The notes below the pieces were generated by a model. That model worked only from the letters and a program-made list of their open reading frames with translations, searched no databases and was not told the DNA's origin. Made by a program: the position numbers and the translations under genes. A stretch of 64,000 nt of DNA from Bacteroidota bacterium (GTDB lineage: Bacteria; Bacteroidota; Bacteroidia; NS11-12g; UBA955): the NCBI GenBank assembly GCA_963169345.1, contig CAUJCT010000013.1, positions 1 to 64,000 of the forward strand, in the 5' to 3' direction. Below are positions 19,394-29,952 of this stretch, piece after piece; positions within the stretch are counted from its first letter, which is position 1; the number at the start of each line of letters is the position of its first letter.

Positions 19394-19888
19394 TCAATCT
19401 TCTGCCTCTATTGTTGGATTCTGAGCCAGAATTTCAGCGCGCAAATCCTTGGTCCACTGGATTAAAATAGCTTTTTGATCATCACTTAATTTGGCTTCCT
19501 TATGAATCAAAGTATATGAGCTCATTGGCATCTCTCCTTCACTGACAGTTTCATCAATCTCTTCCAATTTGTGATGTTGACGCTTAGCGTTATATGTCAT
19601 GAACTCATTAAAATTCAGATGCTTTTTACCATCATTGACATGATCGCTTAACCACCAGGCGATGGGCTGTAAATTGGCATACCAGGGATAAACTGTTTTG
19701 TTTGAATGGCAATCGTAACAGGCTGTTTCAAGTATCACTTTTACTTTATTGGGAACTGAATAAGCTTTGCTGATATCATTTTGAACATTACCACTTAAAT
19801 TTCTTTCAGGCTTAATAAATTGAATCACAGCTAAAACCGCCAACAACAAGTACAAACTGTATCTGAACCATTTTTTTTTATTAGACAT
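19394..19888 (-). CDS. Periplasmic heme-binding domain protein (Haem_bd)
   Basis: 164 residues. An N-terminal membrane segment (about 11-25) anchors or exports the protein. The mature part holds ETACYDCHSNKTVYPWYANL, a c-type heme CxxCH with the YPWY signature of the Haem_bd family (PF14376 from memory), followed by IAWWLSDHVNDGKKHLNF and a C-terminal EGEMPMSSYTLIHKEA in which Met may be the distal heme ligand. Probably a c-type cytochrome-like protein; its electron partner is not in the window. Single gene, ending at the shared terminator. Confidence 0.85.
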   Translation of the reverse strand: MSNKKKWFRYSLYLLLAVLAVIQFIKPERNLSGNVQNDISKAYSVPNKVKVILETACYDCHSNKTVYPWYANLQPIAWWLSDHVNDGKKHLNFNEFMTYNAKRQHHKLEEIDETVSEGEMPMSSYTLIHKEAKLSDDQKAILIQWTKDLRAEILAQNPTIEAED

Positions 19889-20033
19889 GATTCAAAAATA
19901 GTCAATCAGGTAAACAAATCAAGAACTTTTGATACAAGTCATTAAAAAATGTAATTTGATTTAGAAATTCAACTTGATTTAAAAAATTTACTTAAAAATG
20001 GTAATCAAAAGGGTGTACCAGAAATTTAAAGTA

Positions 20034-21854
20034 TCAATTGCTGTTTTCCTGCTCTTTTATGGCATCGCCTCTCAGTAACCTGAATCGTTTCCGGGCTTCA
20101 CTGACAAATAAACTGCCTGTGTAATTTAAAATGAGCAGCTCATACATCCGTTTAGCTTTAGCTGTATCATTGAGATTGAATTCGTATAAGCGAGCCAGAT
20201 TGTAAAGTGCATTATCTGCCAGAATATCGTAACTAAAATCTTTTGTTATGACTAAATAATATTGTTCTGCTGATTTAAAATCTCCTTTTTTCTCACTTAT
20301 CAAAGCTTTGGCAAAAAGGATTTCATCCGTTAAGGTATGACCGGGGAATAGCAAAGGAATGCTGTCTAACAGACGGACTGCTTCATCCAAATGATTTCTG
20401 AATATGAGCAAATCGGCTTTGGCATATATTTTAAGGGCATCATCATTGGTATCCAAACCGATGTTGTCCTGAATAATGAGCCAGAGACGCATGGCATTAT
20501 TGCTCACCAGCTGAGTAGTTGCGCCTTTGAGCACATCCAGCTGCACCTGAGCCCAAAGAAATTCGCCTCTGAAATAACACAAACGTGAGTATCTGAATCT
20601 GGCTTCCTGACCCAATGCATCATTCGTAAAGGCTTTTTCAACCTGCTTGTATAGTAAATCGGCCTCCCAAATTTCACCTTGGATAAGCATGGCATCACCT
20701 AATTGCAATTTGCAGGCAGCCATTTGTTTTGGACTAACTCCGGGTATAGAAATAGCTTTGTTGAGTATTTCAATGCCTTTGTCAACTTTGTTGAGGTGAT
20801 AAACATATAGTTCAGCCAGATCCAGCATTTCCGGAACTGTTTCCCAGTTTTCGCCAATAAGTTTAAGATAGTCTGTGTATTCTTTTTCGAGCTTCAGTAC
20901 TTCGTTCACAGGTGCAACACCTGCACTTCTGATTCTGAGCATTCCACATTTCAGGATATTTTCCTGAGCAATATAATAGTAACTTTTATTATCTCCCAGA
21001 CTCTTGATGTATTCCAGACCACTGATGGCGATATCGTACAGTTCGTTTTCAATTAAAATACTGCAAAGATCCATGACACGTTTTCCATCTTCCTTCAAAC
21101 GTTTGTCAATAGCTTTAGCCTGCACCATTGCCCCTCTCCAGTCGCGTTGCTGAGAAAACGACCAAATCAGCATATCGCTGCAAGCCAGATTATCAGGATC
21201 CTTTTGAAGTTTATTAAGTAAAATTTCAGTGAGTATGCTATATTTGGTATTGTCCTGATAAGCCAGAGCCAATCTGTTTTTTATTTCCTCAATCATATAA
21301 GGTTCGGCACTGGCAATGTCTATTAATTCTGAAGTACCTTCCTTTAGTTTACCATTTTGAAAATACAGTTCAGATAAATTGTAAGCGAATAGAGTTTCAT
21401 CCTTAAGGTATTTTCTTGCGTTGAGATAAATACCAATGGCTTGTTCCAGAAAGCGTCTTTTAAGAAAGGCATTGGCTAATATTTGTACTTCATCCTCACT
21501 ATTCAATCTGACCTCCAGCAATTCTTTGAATATTTTATCTCTTTGTTCCAATTGACCTTGCAAATGCAAAATCCAGGCTTTGTCAACCTGATAGGCGTAC
21601 TGAAACTGGTAGCGTTTGATTCTTTTGTCAATGAGTTTTTCAGCACTTTTAAAATCGCTCAATTGAACATAACACTGAATCAGATTTTCATAGAAATAAA
21701 TTGACTCCGGATTTTTTTTAGCTAAATCTTCATAAATGTCGGCGGCCTTTTGATATTCCTTTGAAGAAAAATATTGGGCTGCGAGTTGTTCATCACTGGT
21801 TTGTGCAGAAATAGTGAAAGCCGTGAAAAACAATAGGAAAAGAATTACCCGCAT
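20034..21854 (-). CDS. Secreted TPR-repeat protein
   Basis: 606 residues from the ATG at 21854, which opens a signal peptide (MRVILFLLFFTAFTISAQ); an upstream TTG or ATG at up to 21887 would only add residues before it. TPR units run along the entire length (for example AAQYFSSKEYQKAADIYEDL at the start and SAEQYYLVITKDFSYDILAD near 570), giving a solenoid for protein contacts. Architecture resembles Bacteroidota periplasmic TPR proteins linked to outer-membrane assembly, but no specific partner is indicated. Divergent from anmK with about 100 bases between starts. Confidence 0.75.
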   Translation of the reverse strand: MRVILFLLFFTAFTISAQTSDEQLAAQYFSSKEYQKAADIYEDLAKKNPESIYFYENLIQCYVQLSDFKSAEKLIDKRIKRYQFQYAYQVDKAWILHLQGQLEQRDKIFKELLEVRLNSEDEVQILANAFLKRRFLEQAIGIYLNARKYLKDETLFAYNLSELYFQNGKLKEGTSELIDIASAEPYMIEEIKNRLALAYQDNTKYSILTEILLNKLQKDPDNLACSDMLIWSFSQQRDWRGAMVQAKAIDKRLKEDGKRVMDLCSILIENELYDIAISGLEYIKSLGDNKSYYYIAQENILKCGMLRIRSAGVAPVNEVLKLEKEYTDYLKLIGENWETVPEMLDLAELYVYHLNKVDKGIEILNKAISIPGVSPKQMAACKLQLGDAMLIQGEIWEADLLYKQVEKAFTNDALGQEARFRYSRLCYFRGEFLWAQVQLDVLKGATTQLVSNNAMRLWLIIQDNIGLDTNDDALKIYAKADLLIFRNHLDEAVRLLDSIPLLFPGHTLTDEILFAKALISEKKGDFKSAEQYYLVITKDFSYDILADNALYNLARLYEFNLNDTAKAKRMYELLILNYTGSLFVSEARKRFRLLRGDAIKEQENSN

Positions 21855-21918
21855 GCACACAAATTTAACTGATAACGATAAAAACACAATGAAAATTTTA
21901 CTTATATGTAAAAAAAAC

Positions 21919-21926
21919 TATTTTTG
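21919..21926 (+). promoter_or_regulatory. Putative -7 box of anmK
   Basis: TATTTTTG fits TAnnTTTG and ends 26 bases before the anmK ATG. No good TTG lies 17-20 bases upstream. Confidence 0.4.
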
Positions 21927-21952
21927 CCTCATAGCTCAAAAATCACTGACCG

Positions 21953-23044
21953 ATGAAAACATACAGCGTTATAGGGATTATGTCAGGTTCTTCTATGGAT
22001 GGAATTGATTTGGCACACGTTAAAATCACCTCCAATGAAGGCCAATACACATATTCAATTGAAGAATGTGAAACCGTAGAATACGATGAAGTATGGCGAT
22101 TAAGATTATCACAACTCCGAAAAGCCGATTCTCTCTCTTATTGTAAAACAGATGTTTTTTACGGACATCACATTGGACATTTAGTCAACAAATTTGTTGA
22201 AAAATACAAACTTAAAATTGACCTGGTCGCCTCCCATGGTCACACTATATTTCATTACCCAGATGAAATGATTACAAGACAGGTGGGCGACGGTGCATCT
22301 ATAGCAGCTATTTGCAAATTACCAGTAGTGACTGATTTCAGAAGTATGGATGTGGCCAAAAAAGGGCAAGGTGCTCCTTTAGTAGCTATTGGCGATCATT
22401 ATTTCTTTAATGAGTATGATTTCTGTTTGAATTTAGGTGGTTTTGCCAATATTTCCGGTAAAATCGGTGAGTTCAGAGTCTCATTTGATATTTGTCCGGC
22501 GAATATCTTGCTCAACAGAGTAGCGCGCGACCTCAATCAGGAATACGACAAAGACGGAGAAATTGCATCAAAAGGAACCATTCAGTACAAATTACTGGAG
22601 AACCTAAACAATATTGACTATTATAAAATGCCATTTCCAAAATCTCTCAACAGAGACTGGATTAACAATGAATTATGGCAGATAGTTAAAGAAGGTGATA
22701 AATTAAGTCCGGCCGACAAAATGAAAACTTTTGTTGACCATATTGCTATTCAGATTTCTAAAAGTTTAGACTACCTGAGTTCTAAACAACCAGCCGGTAA
22801 ACGCGTACTTGTAACAGGCGGAGGAGCATTCAATGGTGTTTTAATGGATCATATCCGCACACACAGTGAAGCCGACTTTATTGTTCCAGACGAAAAGCTG
22901 GTCAAATACAAAGAAGCACTGATTTTTGCTTTAATGGGTGTGTTGAGAATCGAAAACCGTTCGAATATCTATAAAACCTTTACCGGAGCCAAATCAGACA
23001 GTGTTTCCGGAGCTTTAAACGGCGACTTTAGTGGATTGCTTTAA
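21953..23044 (+). CDS. anmK: Anhydro-N-acetylmuramic acid kinase
   Basis: 363 residues. It phosphorylates and opens 1,6-anhydro-MurNAc in cell-wall recycling, giving MurNAc-6-P. The phosphate loop GIMSGSSMDGIDLA is at residues 8-21; VASHGHTIFHYP (about 93), QVGDGASIAA, VTDFRSMDVAKKGQGAPLV, LNLGGFANIS and the ATP-binding LVTGGGAFNG (about 285) follow in family order. Length and motifs are complete. It is a single gene; murQ, the usual partner, is not in the window. The cell-wall gene murB lies 36 kb away. Confidence 0.95.
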   Translation: MKTYSVIGIMSGSSMDGIDLAHVKITSNEGQYTYSIEECETVEYDEVWRLRLSQLRKADSLSYCKTDVFYGHHIGHLVNKFVEKYKLKIDLVASHGHTIFHYPDEMITRQVGDGASIAAICKLPVVTDFRSMDVAKKGQGAPLVAIGDHYFFNEYDFCLNLGGFANISGKIGEFRVSFDICPANILLNRVARDLNQEYDKDGEIASKGTIQYKLLENLNNIDYYKMPFPKSLNRDWINNELWQIVKEGDKLSPADKMKTFVDHIAIQISKSLDYLSSKQPAGKRVLVTGGGAFNGVLMDHIRTHSEADFIVPDEKLVKYKEALIFALMGVLRIENRSNIYKTFTGAKSDSVSGALNGDFSGLL

Positions 23045-23108
23045 TTTTGTGGTGTCACATTTTTGAGGTATATTCGTCTATAGAATAAGAAATACTTGCC
23101 AATTCAAC

Positions 23109-23666
23109 ATGAAAAACCTCCTTGTATACGTCGTCTTATCAGCTTTATTGATTTCATTTTCAACCGCTTGCAAAAAGAAAAAGCAAGAATCAGTCGTGAT
23201 TGAATACCCCATCTTTTTTGGCGACATGATGGAGATTGACACTTCCGAAATTGATAGCCTGATAATACGCGAAACGGATGACTTCCCAACCCAGCTAGAC
23301 GGTGAATTAGCAAAGAACAACACCGATAAGAGCAGGATAAAATCAGCCAAATTAACATCATTGCGCATTCAGATGCTCGATGTGGATTTTTACGATACGA
23401 TGACACATTCAGATTTTGGTTTTCTTTCTGAAATCATGATTGACATAAAAAAAGACCCTTTACCTCAAAAAATGGTTGCATCTAAATTGATTCCCAATCA
23501 GAGAACCAAAGCGGTTAACTTCAATCTGGAAGACGTAGAATTAAAGGAGTATTTGCAACAAGACGTTTTCAGAATGGTATTTAAATACAGAAAACGCAAA
23601 TCAATGCCGAATGATCTGCCATTCTATATTGCCGGCACATTCAAAATAATTGCCGATCCACTATAA
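23109..23666 (+). CDS. Hypothetical lipoprotein
   Basis: 185 residues. Signal peptide with lipobox STAC (Cys about 21), followed by KKKKQES, so an outer- or inner-membrane lipoprotein. The mature part has no recognisable motif; it contains a beta-rich stretch with ISELTSLRIQ-like alternation (KSAKLTSLRIQMLDVDF), typical of small Bacteroidota lipoproteins that describe a tethered sandwich. It starts 64 bases after anmK and may be on the same transcript. Function unknown. Confidence 0.65.
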   Translation: MKNLLVYVVLSALLISFSTACKKKKQESVVIEYPIFFGDMMEIDTSEIDSLIIRETDDFPTQLDGELAKNNTDKSRIKSAKLTSLRIQMLDVDFYDTMTHSDFGFLSEIMIDIKKDPLPQKMVASKLIPNQRTKAVNFNLEDVELKEYLQQDVFRMVFKYRKRKSMPNDLPFYIAGTFKIIADPL

Positions 23667-23870
23667 TAACTGAGCAGCCAGGACTGTTACAACTGCACTA
23701 AAACTTTTATCTTAACTGATTTAATGGCATTTCTATGCAATTCAGAATCATTAAACTTTGAAGGCATCGCAGCTTTTGACCTTTAAATTCTATTCAAAAA
23801 ATCTCCCTTACCGACATCCCTTTGTTTTTATGGAATAAATGAATATTATTGCCTATAAATAAAATGTAAT

Positions 23871-25391
23871 ATGAGTGAACAAGTAACAAAGGGGCATCCT
23901 AAAGGATTGTATTTTCTGTTTTTCACTGAGATGTGGGAGCGTTTCAGTTATTATGGCATGAGAGCCATTTTCATGTTGTTTATGACCAAAATGTTATTGT
24001 TATCTGAGGCTGATGCTTCTAATATCTATGGCAGTTATACCGGTCTTGTTTATCTTACCCCATTACTTGGTGGTTATTTAAGTGATAAATTTTTAGGTAA
24101 CCGAAAAAGTATCATCATTGGCGGATTATTGATGGCCATAGGTCAGTTTTTAATGTTTGTAAGTGCATCATCTACCGGAGGTGCTTCAATGTCTATGATG
24201 TGGGCTGGTCTTACCACTTTAATTATAGGTAATGGTTTCTTTAAACCCAACATTTCAACCATGGTGGGTCAATTATACCCTGAAGGAGACAGAAGAATAG
24301 ACAGTGCTTTCACCATATTTTATATGGGTATCAATTTAGGCGCCTTCTTTTCACCACTTGTTTGTGGTACTCTGGCTGAAAAAGTGGATTATAAATGGGG
24401 CTTTTTAGCTGCTTGTATAGGTATGTTAATCAGTTTGGTTGTATTTATTATGTACCAGAAAAAATACCTCGTATCTGAAGAAGGTAAAGAGATTGGATTA
24501 GGTGTTAAAAAACTCGACATCCTAAATATTATCATCATTTTAGGCTCAATTGGTATCGTTTTCTTCATGCTTAATTTTAAGCAAATGTTCAAAAGCGAAA
24601 CTGATGTTATCAGCTATGTAATTTATGGTGCCATGCTAATTATGCCTTTGATTATTCTGACTGACAAATCACTTACAAAGGTTGAACGTGACCGAATCAT
24701 TGTAATTTTCATACTAGCATTCTTTGTTATATTCTTCTGGGGTGCCTTTGAACAGGCAGGTGCTTCATTAACTTTATTTGCTGACAAACAAACCAACAGA
24801 AATATTTTTGACTGGGAGATGCCTGCTTCTTATTTCCAATCTGTTAACCCACTTGCAATTATTGCTTTAGCTCCAATATTCAGTATATTATGGGGTAAAT
24901 TACACAAGAAAAACATGGAACCATCTTCTCCTAAAAAGATGGCATTTGGTCTTGCATTTGTTGCTTTGGGATATGCCCTTATTGCCTCAAAAGTACATGG
25001 ACTTGATTCAAGTGAAAAGATATCCATGTGGTGGTTATTTGGCCTTTACATATTGCATACAATGGGTGAATTATGTTTATCACCAATAGGCCTATCAATG
25101 GTATCCAAATTATCACCAATCAGATTATCAGCTATGATGATGGGTACCTGGTTCCTGGCCAATGCAGCCGCTAATAAATTTGCAGGTACACTCAGTTCCC
25201 TGATTCCTCCGGGAGCCGGTGAGACAGCTGTTGATGCCAGCAAACCAATAGTGTATCCTTCATTTGCAGGTTTTCAAATAACCAATCTTTATGAATTCTT
25301 CATGGTCTTTATTGTCATGACAGGTATTGCAGCCGGTATTTTGTTCCTGATTAGCCGTACACTTGAAAAAATGATGCACAACATCAAATAG
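23871..25391 (+). CDS. POT/PTR family proton-coupled peptide transporter (first of a tandem pair)
   Basis: 506 residues with about 12-14 membrane helices. The N-terminus carries the proton-coupling ExxER-type motif in FFTEMWERFSYYGMRA (about residue 19), then GGYLSDKFLGNRKSI (MFS loop motif) and NGFFKPNISTMVGQLY, the PTR2 signature. It imports di/tripeptides with protons across the inner membrane. The next gene is a close paralog. A rho-independent terminator lies between them, so they can be expressed separately. Substrate range cannot be read. Confidence 0.93.
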   Translation: MSEQVTKGHPKGLYFLFFTEMWERFSYYGMRAIFMLFMTKMLLLSEADASNIYGSYTGLVYLTPLLGGYLSDKFLGNRKSIIIGGLLMAIGQFLMFVSASSTGGASMSMMWAGLTTLIIGNGFFKPNISTMVGQLYPEGDRRIDSAFTIFYMGINLGAFFSPLVCGTLAEKVDYKWGFLAACIGMLISLVVFIMYQKKYLVSEEGKEIGLGVKKLDILNIIIILGSIGIVFFMLNFKQMFKSETDVISYVIYGAMLIMPLIILTDKSLTKVERDRIIVIFILAFFVIFFWGAFEQAGASLTLFADKQTNRNIFDWEMPASYFQSVNPLAIIALAPIFSILWGKLHKKNMEPSSPKKMAFGLAFVALGYALIASKVHGLDSSEKISMWWLFGLYILHTMGELCLSPIGLSMVSKLSPIRLSAMMMGTWFLANAAANKFAGTLSSLIPPGAGETAVDASKPIVYPSFAGFQITNLYEFFMVFIVMTGIAAGILFLISRTLEKMMHNIK

Positions 25392-25410
25392 TTTATTCGA
25401 TAAAATTTTC

Positions 25411-25440
25411 AAAGCCGTGAAACACAATTCACGGCTTTTT
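25411..25440 (+). terminator. Rho-independent terminator between the POT genes
   Basis: Arms AAAGCCGTGAA and TTCACGGCTTT (11 bases, perfect) around a 6-base loop, followed by a T-run. Confidence 0.85.
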
Positions 25441-25464
25441 TAATTAATATTGTCCATATAGATT

Positions 25465-26973
25465 ATGAGTTCAACTAATAACAATGCAGAAACAGCCGAG
25501 ATGCAACTTGAAACTATTCAAAGTTTCAGCGGTAAGTATCCTAAACAATTGTGGTACCTGTTCTTTTCAGAAATGTGGGAAAGGTTTTGTTTCTATGGTA
25601 TGCGCGGCATGCTCACCATTTTTATGGTTAAGGAACTATTAATGGATGAGAAAACTGCTAACCTTCAATATGGCGCTACTCAGGCATTTGTTTATGCCTT
25701 TACTTTTATTGGTGGTTTGTTTGCTGATAAAATATTAGGATTCCGAAAGTCACTTTTTTGGGGTGGCTTATTGATGATTGTTGGAAGCTGTATATTGGCA
25801 TTTAATCCGAAAGACTTCTTTTTTTATGGCATTAGCTTTACTATAGTTGGTACAGGTTTTTTCAAGCCCAATATATCCACTATGGTAGGTAATTTATATA
25901 AAGAAGGTGATAGCAGAAGAGACGCCGGATTTTCCTTATTTTATTCAGGCATTAACATTGGTGCATTGCTGGGTGGATATATCTGTATATATGTGGCAAA
26001 AAACTATTCATGGAATCTCGCCTTTGGATTTGCAGCCATTGTTATGTCAATCAGTCTGATTACATTTTTATACACGCGCAGATCTCTTGGACCAATTGGT
26101 TTATCTCCATTTGTAAAAGATGGCGTGGATACCGGGAAAAAATGGATGGATGTGCTGGTATATATAGGTTCACTAGCTGTTATTCCTGCTATCATGAGCA
26201 TGGTATCAACACCTGAGTACACCGATTTATTTATGTATATCATTGGACCATGTACCATCATTTATCTGATTTATGAAATGACCAAATTGAGCTGGAATGA
26301 AAATAAAAAAATCATTGCAGCGATGGTATTCATACTCTATTCAATATTATTCTGGGCCTTTTTCGAGCAAAGTGGTGGTTCACTGAATTTATTTGCTTCC
26401 AATAATCTGGATAAGACAGTTTTGGGAATTCCTTTAGATCCAAACGGGGTCAACAATTCATCCAACTCCCTATTCGTCATCATCTTTGCGCCCCTGGTTG
26501 GTTTAGCCTGGATTTGGATGGATAAAAAGAAAAAAGAACCCAATACAGTCATTAAATTCGGATTGGGATTCCTGTTTTTAAGTCTGGCATTTTACATTTT
26601 TTACAGCAACAGATTCTTTGCAAATGAGGCTGGTATTGCATCGCTTGACATCTTTACTCTGGCTTACCTGACTATTACATTTGGTGAACTTTGTCTCTCC
26701 CCTATTGGTTTATCTATTATGACCAAACTTGCGCCAAAACATCTGGCAGGTGTTATGATGGGTTTGTGGTTCCTCGCCAGTGCCTATGGCCAATATGTCG
26801 CAGGAATATTAGGTGCCGGTATGGCTTCCGAATCTCCTGATGCCACACCTGTAGAAAAGTTAATTTCCTATACAGAAGGCTATAAGCAATTGGGCATTTA
26901 TGGCTTAATTGCAGGGGTATCGCTCATACTTATTTCACCCTGGGTTAGGAAGATGATGCAAGAGGTAAAATAA
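25465..26973 (+). CDS. POT/PTR family proton-coupled peptide transporter (second of a tandem pair)
   Basis: 502 residues with the same topology and motifs as the upstream paralog: FFSEMWERFCFYGMRG near residue 33, GGLFADKILGFRKS and GTGFFKPNISTMVGNLY. It has a slightly longer cytosolic N-terminus (about 15 extra residues). The pair look like an old duplication with divergence in the C-terminal half, presumably giving different peptide preference or expression. It is convergent with the sigma factor gene after an 18-base gap. Confidence 0.93.
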   Translation: MSSTNNNAETAEMQLETIQSFSGKYPKQLWYLFFSEMWERFCFYGMRGMLTIFMVKELLMDEKTANLQYGATQAFVYAFTFIGGLFADKILGFRKSLFWGGLLMIVGSCILAFNPKDFFFYGISFTIVGTGFFKPNISTMVGNLYKEGDSRRDAGFSLFYSGINIGALLGGYICIYVAKNYSWNLAFGFAAIVMSISLITFLYTRRSLGPIGLSPFVKDGVDTGKKWMDVLVYIGSLAVIPAIMSMVSTPEYTDLFMYIIGPCTIIYLIYEMTKLSWNENKKIIAAMVFILYSILFWAFFEQSGGSLNLFASNNLDKTVLGIPLDPNGVNNSSNSLFVIIFAPLVGLAWIWMDKKKKEPNTVIKFGLGFLFLSLAFYIFYSNRFFANEAGIASLDIFTLAYLTITFGELCLSPIGLSIMTKLAPKHLAGVMMGLWFLASAYGQYVAGILGAGMASESPDATPVEKLISYTEGYKQLGIYGLIAGVSLILISPWVRKMMQEVK

Positions 26974-26991
26974 ACAATTGTAACTTAGGTA

Positions 26992-27522
26992 TTAATAATC
27001 CAACAATAGGGCCATTATCCATGGAAACAGTACCATTGGTGTGCCTTTATCGTTTCTTTTATTTAATGCCAGCTTGATACTTTTAATGGCAATAGTGATT
27101 TGATTCTCCACCGTTTTTTCTGATATTTCAAGTATAGCAGCGATTTCCTTATTGCTTAAATACTCTCTCCTGCTCATTACAAATATTTGTCTGCATTTAG
27201 GAGGTAGTGCATCTATCGCTTTTAAGATAAACTCTTCAGTCTCTCTGGCCTGAATATGTTCTATTGGTGATATAACATCAGAAACTATCTCGAAACCATC
27301 TTCAACATCGGTAATTTCAATTTTACGTTTTTTAATTAAATTCAGACTTTTGTTTCTGACAATGGTATATAACAAAGGTTTGATGTTGCGATTGGGGTCG
27401 ATAGGTTCATCGCGTTCCCACAATGCCATAAAAGTATCATTGACAATTTCGTCAGCATCTTCCTTCGATTTAACATACTGAAGGCAAAACCAATGCAAGG
27501 CACTGTGATGTTGCCGAAACAA
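26992..27522 (-). CDS. ECF-type RNA polymerase sigma factor, start uncertain
   Basis: 176 residues as given. Region 2 is visible at the start (FRQHHSALHWFCLQYVKSKE DADEIVNDTFMALWE, split here) and region 4 at about 95-155 (LPPKCRQIFVMSRREYLSNK and the helix-turn-helix EIAAILEISEKTVENQITIA). The listed start is a TTG; the frame stays open about 14 codons further upstream with a plausible extension (TNSKLQIIES) but without ATG, GTG or TTG. No FecR-like anti-sigma gene or TonB receptor is adjacent, so it is an orphan ECF factor; its regulon is unknown. The C-terminus ends VLFPWIMALLLDY, an unusually hydrophobic tail. Confidence 0.85.
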   Translation of the reverse strand: MFRQHHSALHWFCLQYVKSKEDADEIVNDTFMALWERDEPIDPNRNIKPLLYTIVRNKSLNLIKKRKIEITDVEDGFEIVSDVISPIEHIQARETEEFILKAIDALPPKCRQIFVMSRREYLSNKEIAAILEISEKTVENQITIAIKSIKLALNKRNDKGTPMVLFPWIMALLLDY

Positions 27523-27609
27523 GGATTCAATAATCTGTAGTTTAGAGTTAGTGATGTTGCAAAATTAACTTTAAGTCAGCAACCCAAAGTGAAAACTAAT
27601 TCACATGTG

Positions 27610-29808
27610 TCAATTAGCCATATCACTGATGAATTGCAAGCGCATCATCTGAAGTTCCTCGTAAGTGAAATCATTGTCAAAATCGAGTACAGCCTGATTC
27701 AAATCGTCATCTTCCTGTGACCTGAAATATTCAAAAATCTCTTCCTGATATTCTTCTTCAATGATTTCATCGATGCAATAGTGTAAATCGAGAGATGTTC
27801 CCATAGTCACCATTTGCTCGAGTTCTTCCATCAATTCCTGATAGCTGATACCCTGACTTCTGGCTATATCTTCAAGGGACATTTTCTTATCAATGTTTAA
27901 TATAATGGCTATTTTCTTCTTAGATTTCTCACCTGAAGTTTTCACCACAACATCCATTGGTCTCTCAATGTTATTTGCTTTTACGTATTCAGCGATTAAA
28001 TCAATGAAAGCTTGTCCGTATTTCTGGGCTTTATTTTTACCAACACCATGAATTTTCTCAAGTTCATCCATGGTTATCGGGTATCGTGTAGCCATATCAT
28101 CCAGAGAAGGATCCTGGAAGATGACATAAGGCGGCAAGCCTACCTGTTTAGACATTTTTTTGCGCAAGTCCTTTAATTCGCGCATTAACACCTCATCTGC
28201 AATGCTCTCCAATACTGCATTTTCGAAATCCTCATCACTGACAAATTCGAATTCAGTATCCATCGCCATTTCAAATTTCTTAGGATTGGCAATGTTTTTA
28301 TGTCCTGCTTCAGTAACGCTTAACAGACCATATTTCTCAATGTTTTTATTGATATAACCATTGAGCAGGCCGATTCTGATTACACCCTTCCAGAAGACCT
28401 TGTCTTTGTCTTTGCCTATTCCAAACATTGGCAAGGCATCATGACCATGGTCTTTAATAGAATCGGTGCGTTTACCAATAATAAAATTCACAAGATGGCT
28501 GATTTCCATTTCACCTTTAAGCGCATCGAGTGCTTTAAGAGAAGTTGCCACCTCCTGAGTAACATCAGATTTTGGTTTAGGATGACGGCAATTGTCGCAC
28601 ATTTTATTGCAATTATCCTCGTCAAAACTTTCGCCAAAATAATTGAGAAGGGTTCTTCTTCTGCATTGAGAACTTTCAGCAAAAGCAGAAGTTTCATCGA
28701 GCAAAAGGGTACCGATTTCGCGTTCAGCTACCGGTTTATCCTTCATGAACTTTTCGAGTTTTTCGATATCACTTGGATTGTAGAAAAGGATACAATCCCC
28801 TTCAAATCCATCTCGTCCACCCCTGCCTGTTTCCTGATAATAACCTTCGAGACTTTTAGGCACATCAAAGTGAATAACAAAGCGCACATCCGGCTTATCA
28901 ATACCCATTCCGAATGCAATGGTAGCAACGATAACATGACATTCTTCCATAAGGAAAGCATCCTGATTGCGCACACGGGTTTTGGCATCCAGACCAGCGT
29001 GGTAAGGCAGAGCTTTCACACCATTCAGGTTGAGCATTTCAGCTATTTCTTCGACTCTTTTACGGCTAAGGCAATAGATGATTCCTGACTTTTCAGGTCG
29101 GTTTTTTATGATGGAAATAATATCTTTAAATACCCTTTCCTTACTGCCTTTAGGTCGAACCTCGTAATATAGATTGGCTCTGTTAAAAGAAGATTTAAAC
29201 ACCTTGGCTTCGTTCATTCCCAGGTTTTTCTGAATATCACTTTGAACTTTCGGTGTAGCAGTAGCCGTTAATGCAATCATAGGGACATCGTTGATCTCTT
29301 TGATCATCTGCTTGATACGTCGATATTCCGGTCTGAAATCGTGACCCCATTCAGAAATACAGTGGGCTTCGTCTATAGCCACAAATGAAATTTCTATGCT
29401 TTTGAGAAATTCGATGGTTTCCTCTTTTTTGAGGGTTTCAGGTGCTACATAAAGCAGCTTGGTGTTACCTGCACCCATATCTTCTTTTACTTTTGTGATT
29501 TCGCTTTTAGAAAGCGAAGAATTGAGAAAATGAGCAATATTATCATTTTCACCAAAACCCCTGATGCTGTCTACCTGATTTTTCATCAAAGCAATCAGCG
29601 GGGAGATTATAATGGCTGTTCCGGGCATCATCAGAGCCGGTAACTGATAGCACAAAGATTTGCCAGCCCCTGTAGGCATAATGACAAAACAATCTTCGTG
29701 ATTCAGAACACTTTCGATAATTGCTTCCTGATTCCCCTTAAAACCATCAAAACCAAAAAAGTCTTTCAATGCTTGTTTTGCATTGAGTGGCCTCTGCGCT
29801 ATACTCAT
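27610..29808 (-). CDS. recQ: ATP-dependent DNA helicase RecQ
   Basis: 732 residues. A 3'-5' DNA helicase in recombination and fork repair. Walker [13 protein letters not shown] (about 45-56), DEAH box [20 protein letters not shown] (about 140), motif [15 protein letters not shown] (about 330), the zinc-binding cysteines (CRRR...CNKMCDNC, about 375-400), a winged helix, and an HRDC domain at about 545-615 (MTRELKDLR-like ...[18 protein letters not shown]). It is longer than E. coli RecQ (about 610) by a C-terminal extension common in Bacteroidota. Divergent from kdsD. Confidence 0.95.
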   Translation of the reverse strand: MSIAQRPLNAKQALKDFFGFDGFKGNQEAIIESVLNHEDCFVIMPTGAGKSLCYQLPALMMPGTAIIISPLIALMKNQVDSIRGFGENDNIAHFLNSSLSKSEITKVKEDMGAGNTKLLYVAPETLKKEETIEFLKSIEISFVAIDEAHCISEWGHDFRPEYRRIKQMIKEINDVPMIALTATATPKVQSDIQKNLGMNEAKVFKSSFNRANLYYEVRPKGSKERVFKDIISIIKNRPEKSGIIYCLSRKRVEEIAEMLNLNGVKALPYHAGLDAKTRVRNQDAFLMEECHVIVATIAFGMGIDKPDVRFVIHFDVPKSLEGYYQETGRGGRDGFEGDCILFYNPSDIEKLEKFMKDKPVAEREIGTLLLDETSAFAESSQCRRRTLLNYFGESFDEDNCNKMCDNCRHPKPKSDVTQEVATSLKALDALKGEMEISHLVNFIIGKRTDSIKDHGHDALPMFGIGKDKDKVFWKGVIRIGLLNGYINKNIEKYGLLSVTEAGHKNIANPKKFEMAMDTEFEFVSDEDFENAVLESIADEVLMRELKDLRKKMSKQVGLPPYVIFQDPSLDDMATRYPITMDELEKIHGVGKNKAQKYGQAFIDLIAEYVKANNIERPMDVVVKTSGEKSKKKIAIILNIDKKMSLEDIARSQGISYQELMEELEQMVTMGTSLDLHYCIDEIIEEEYQEEIFEYFRSQEDDDLNQAVLDFDNDFTYEELQMMRLQFISDMAN

Positions 29809-29952
29809 ACCTCTTGTATTTGCTTGTAATTCGTGTTGTTTAATTGAGAATACTAAATTAATACGATTAACATCACATTACCAAATCAATTTAAAAAAAT
29901 TTTTCTTATCGAAATTTGGCTTTATTTTGCAAAACTTTTATCGAAAAGGGGA

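Noticed and set aside
28441..29088. 215-codon frame on the plus strand
   Set aside because: Lies entirely inside recQ; no signal or domain.
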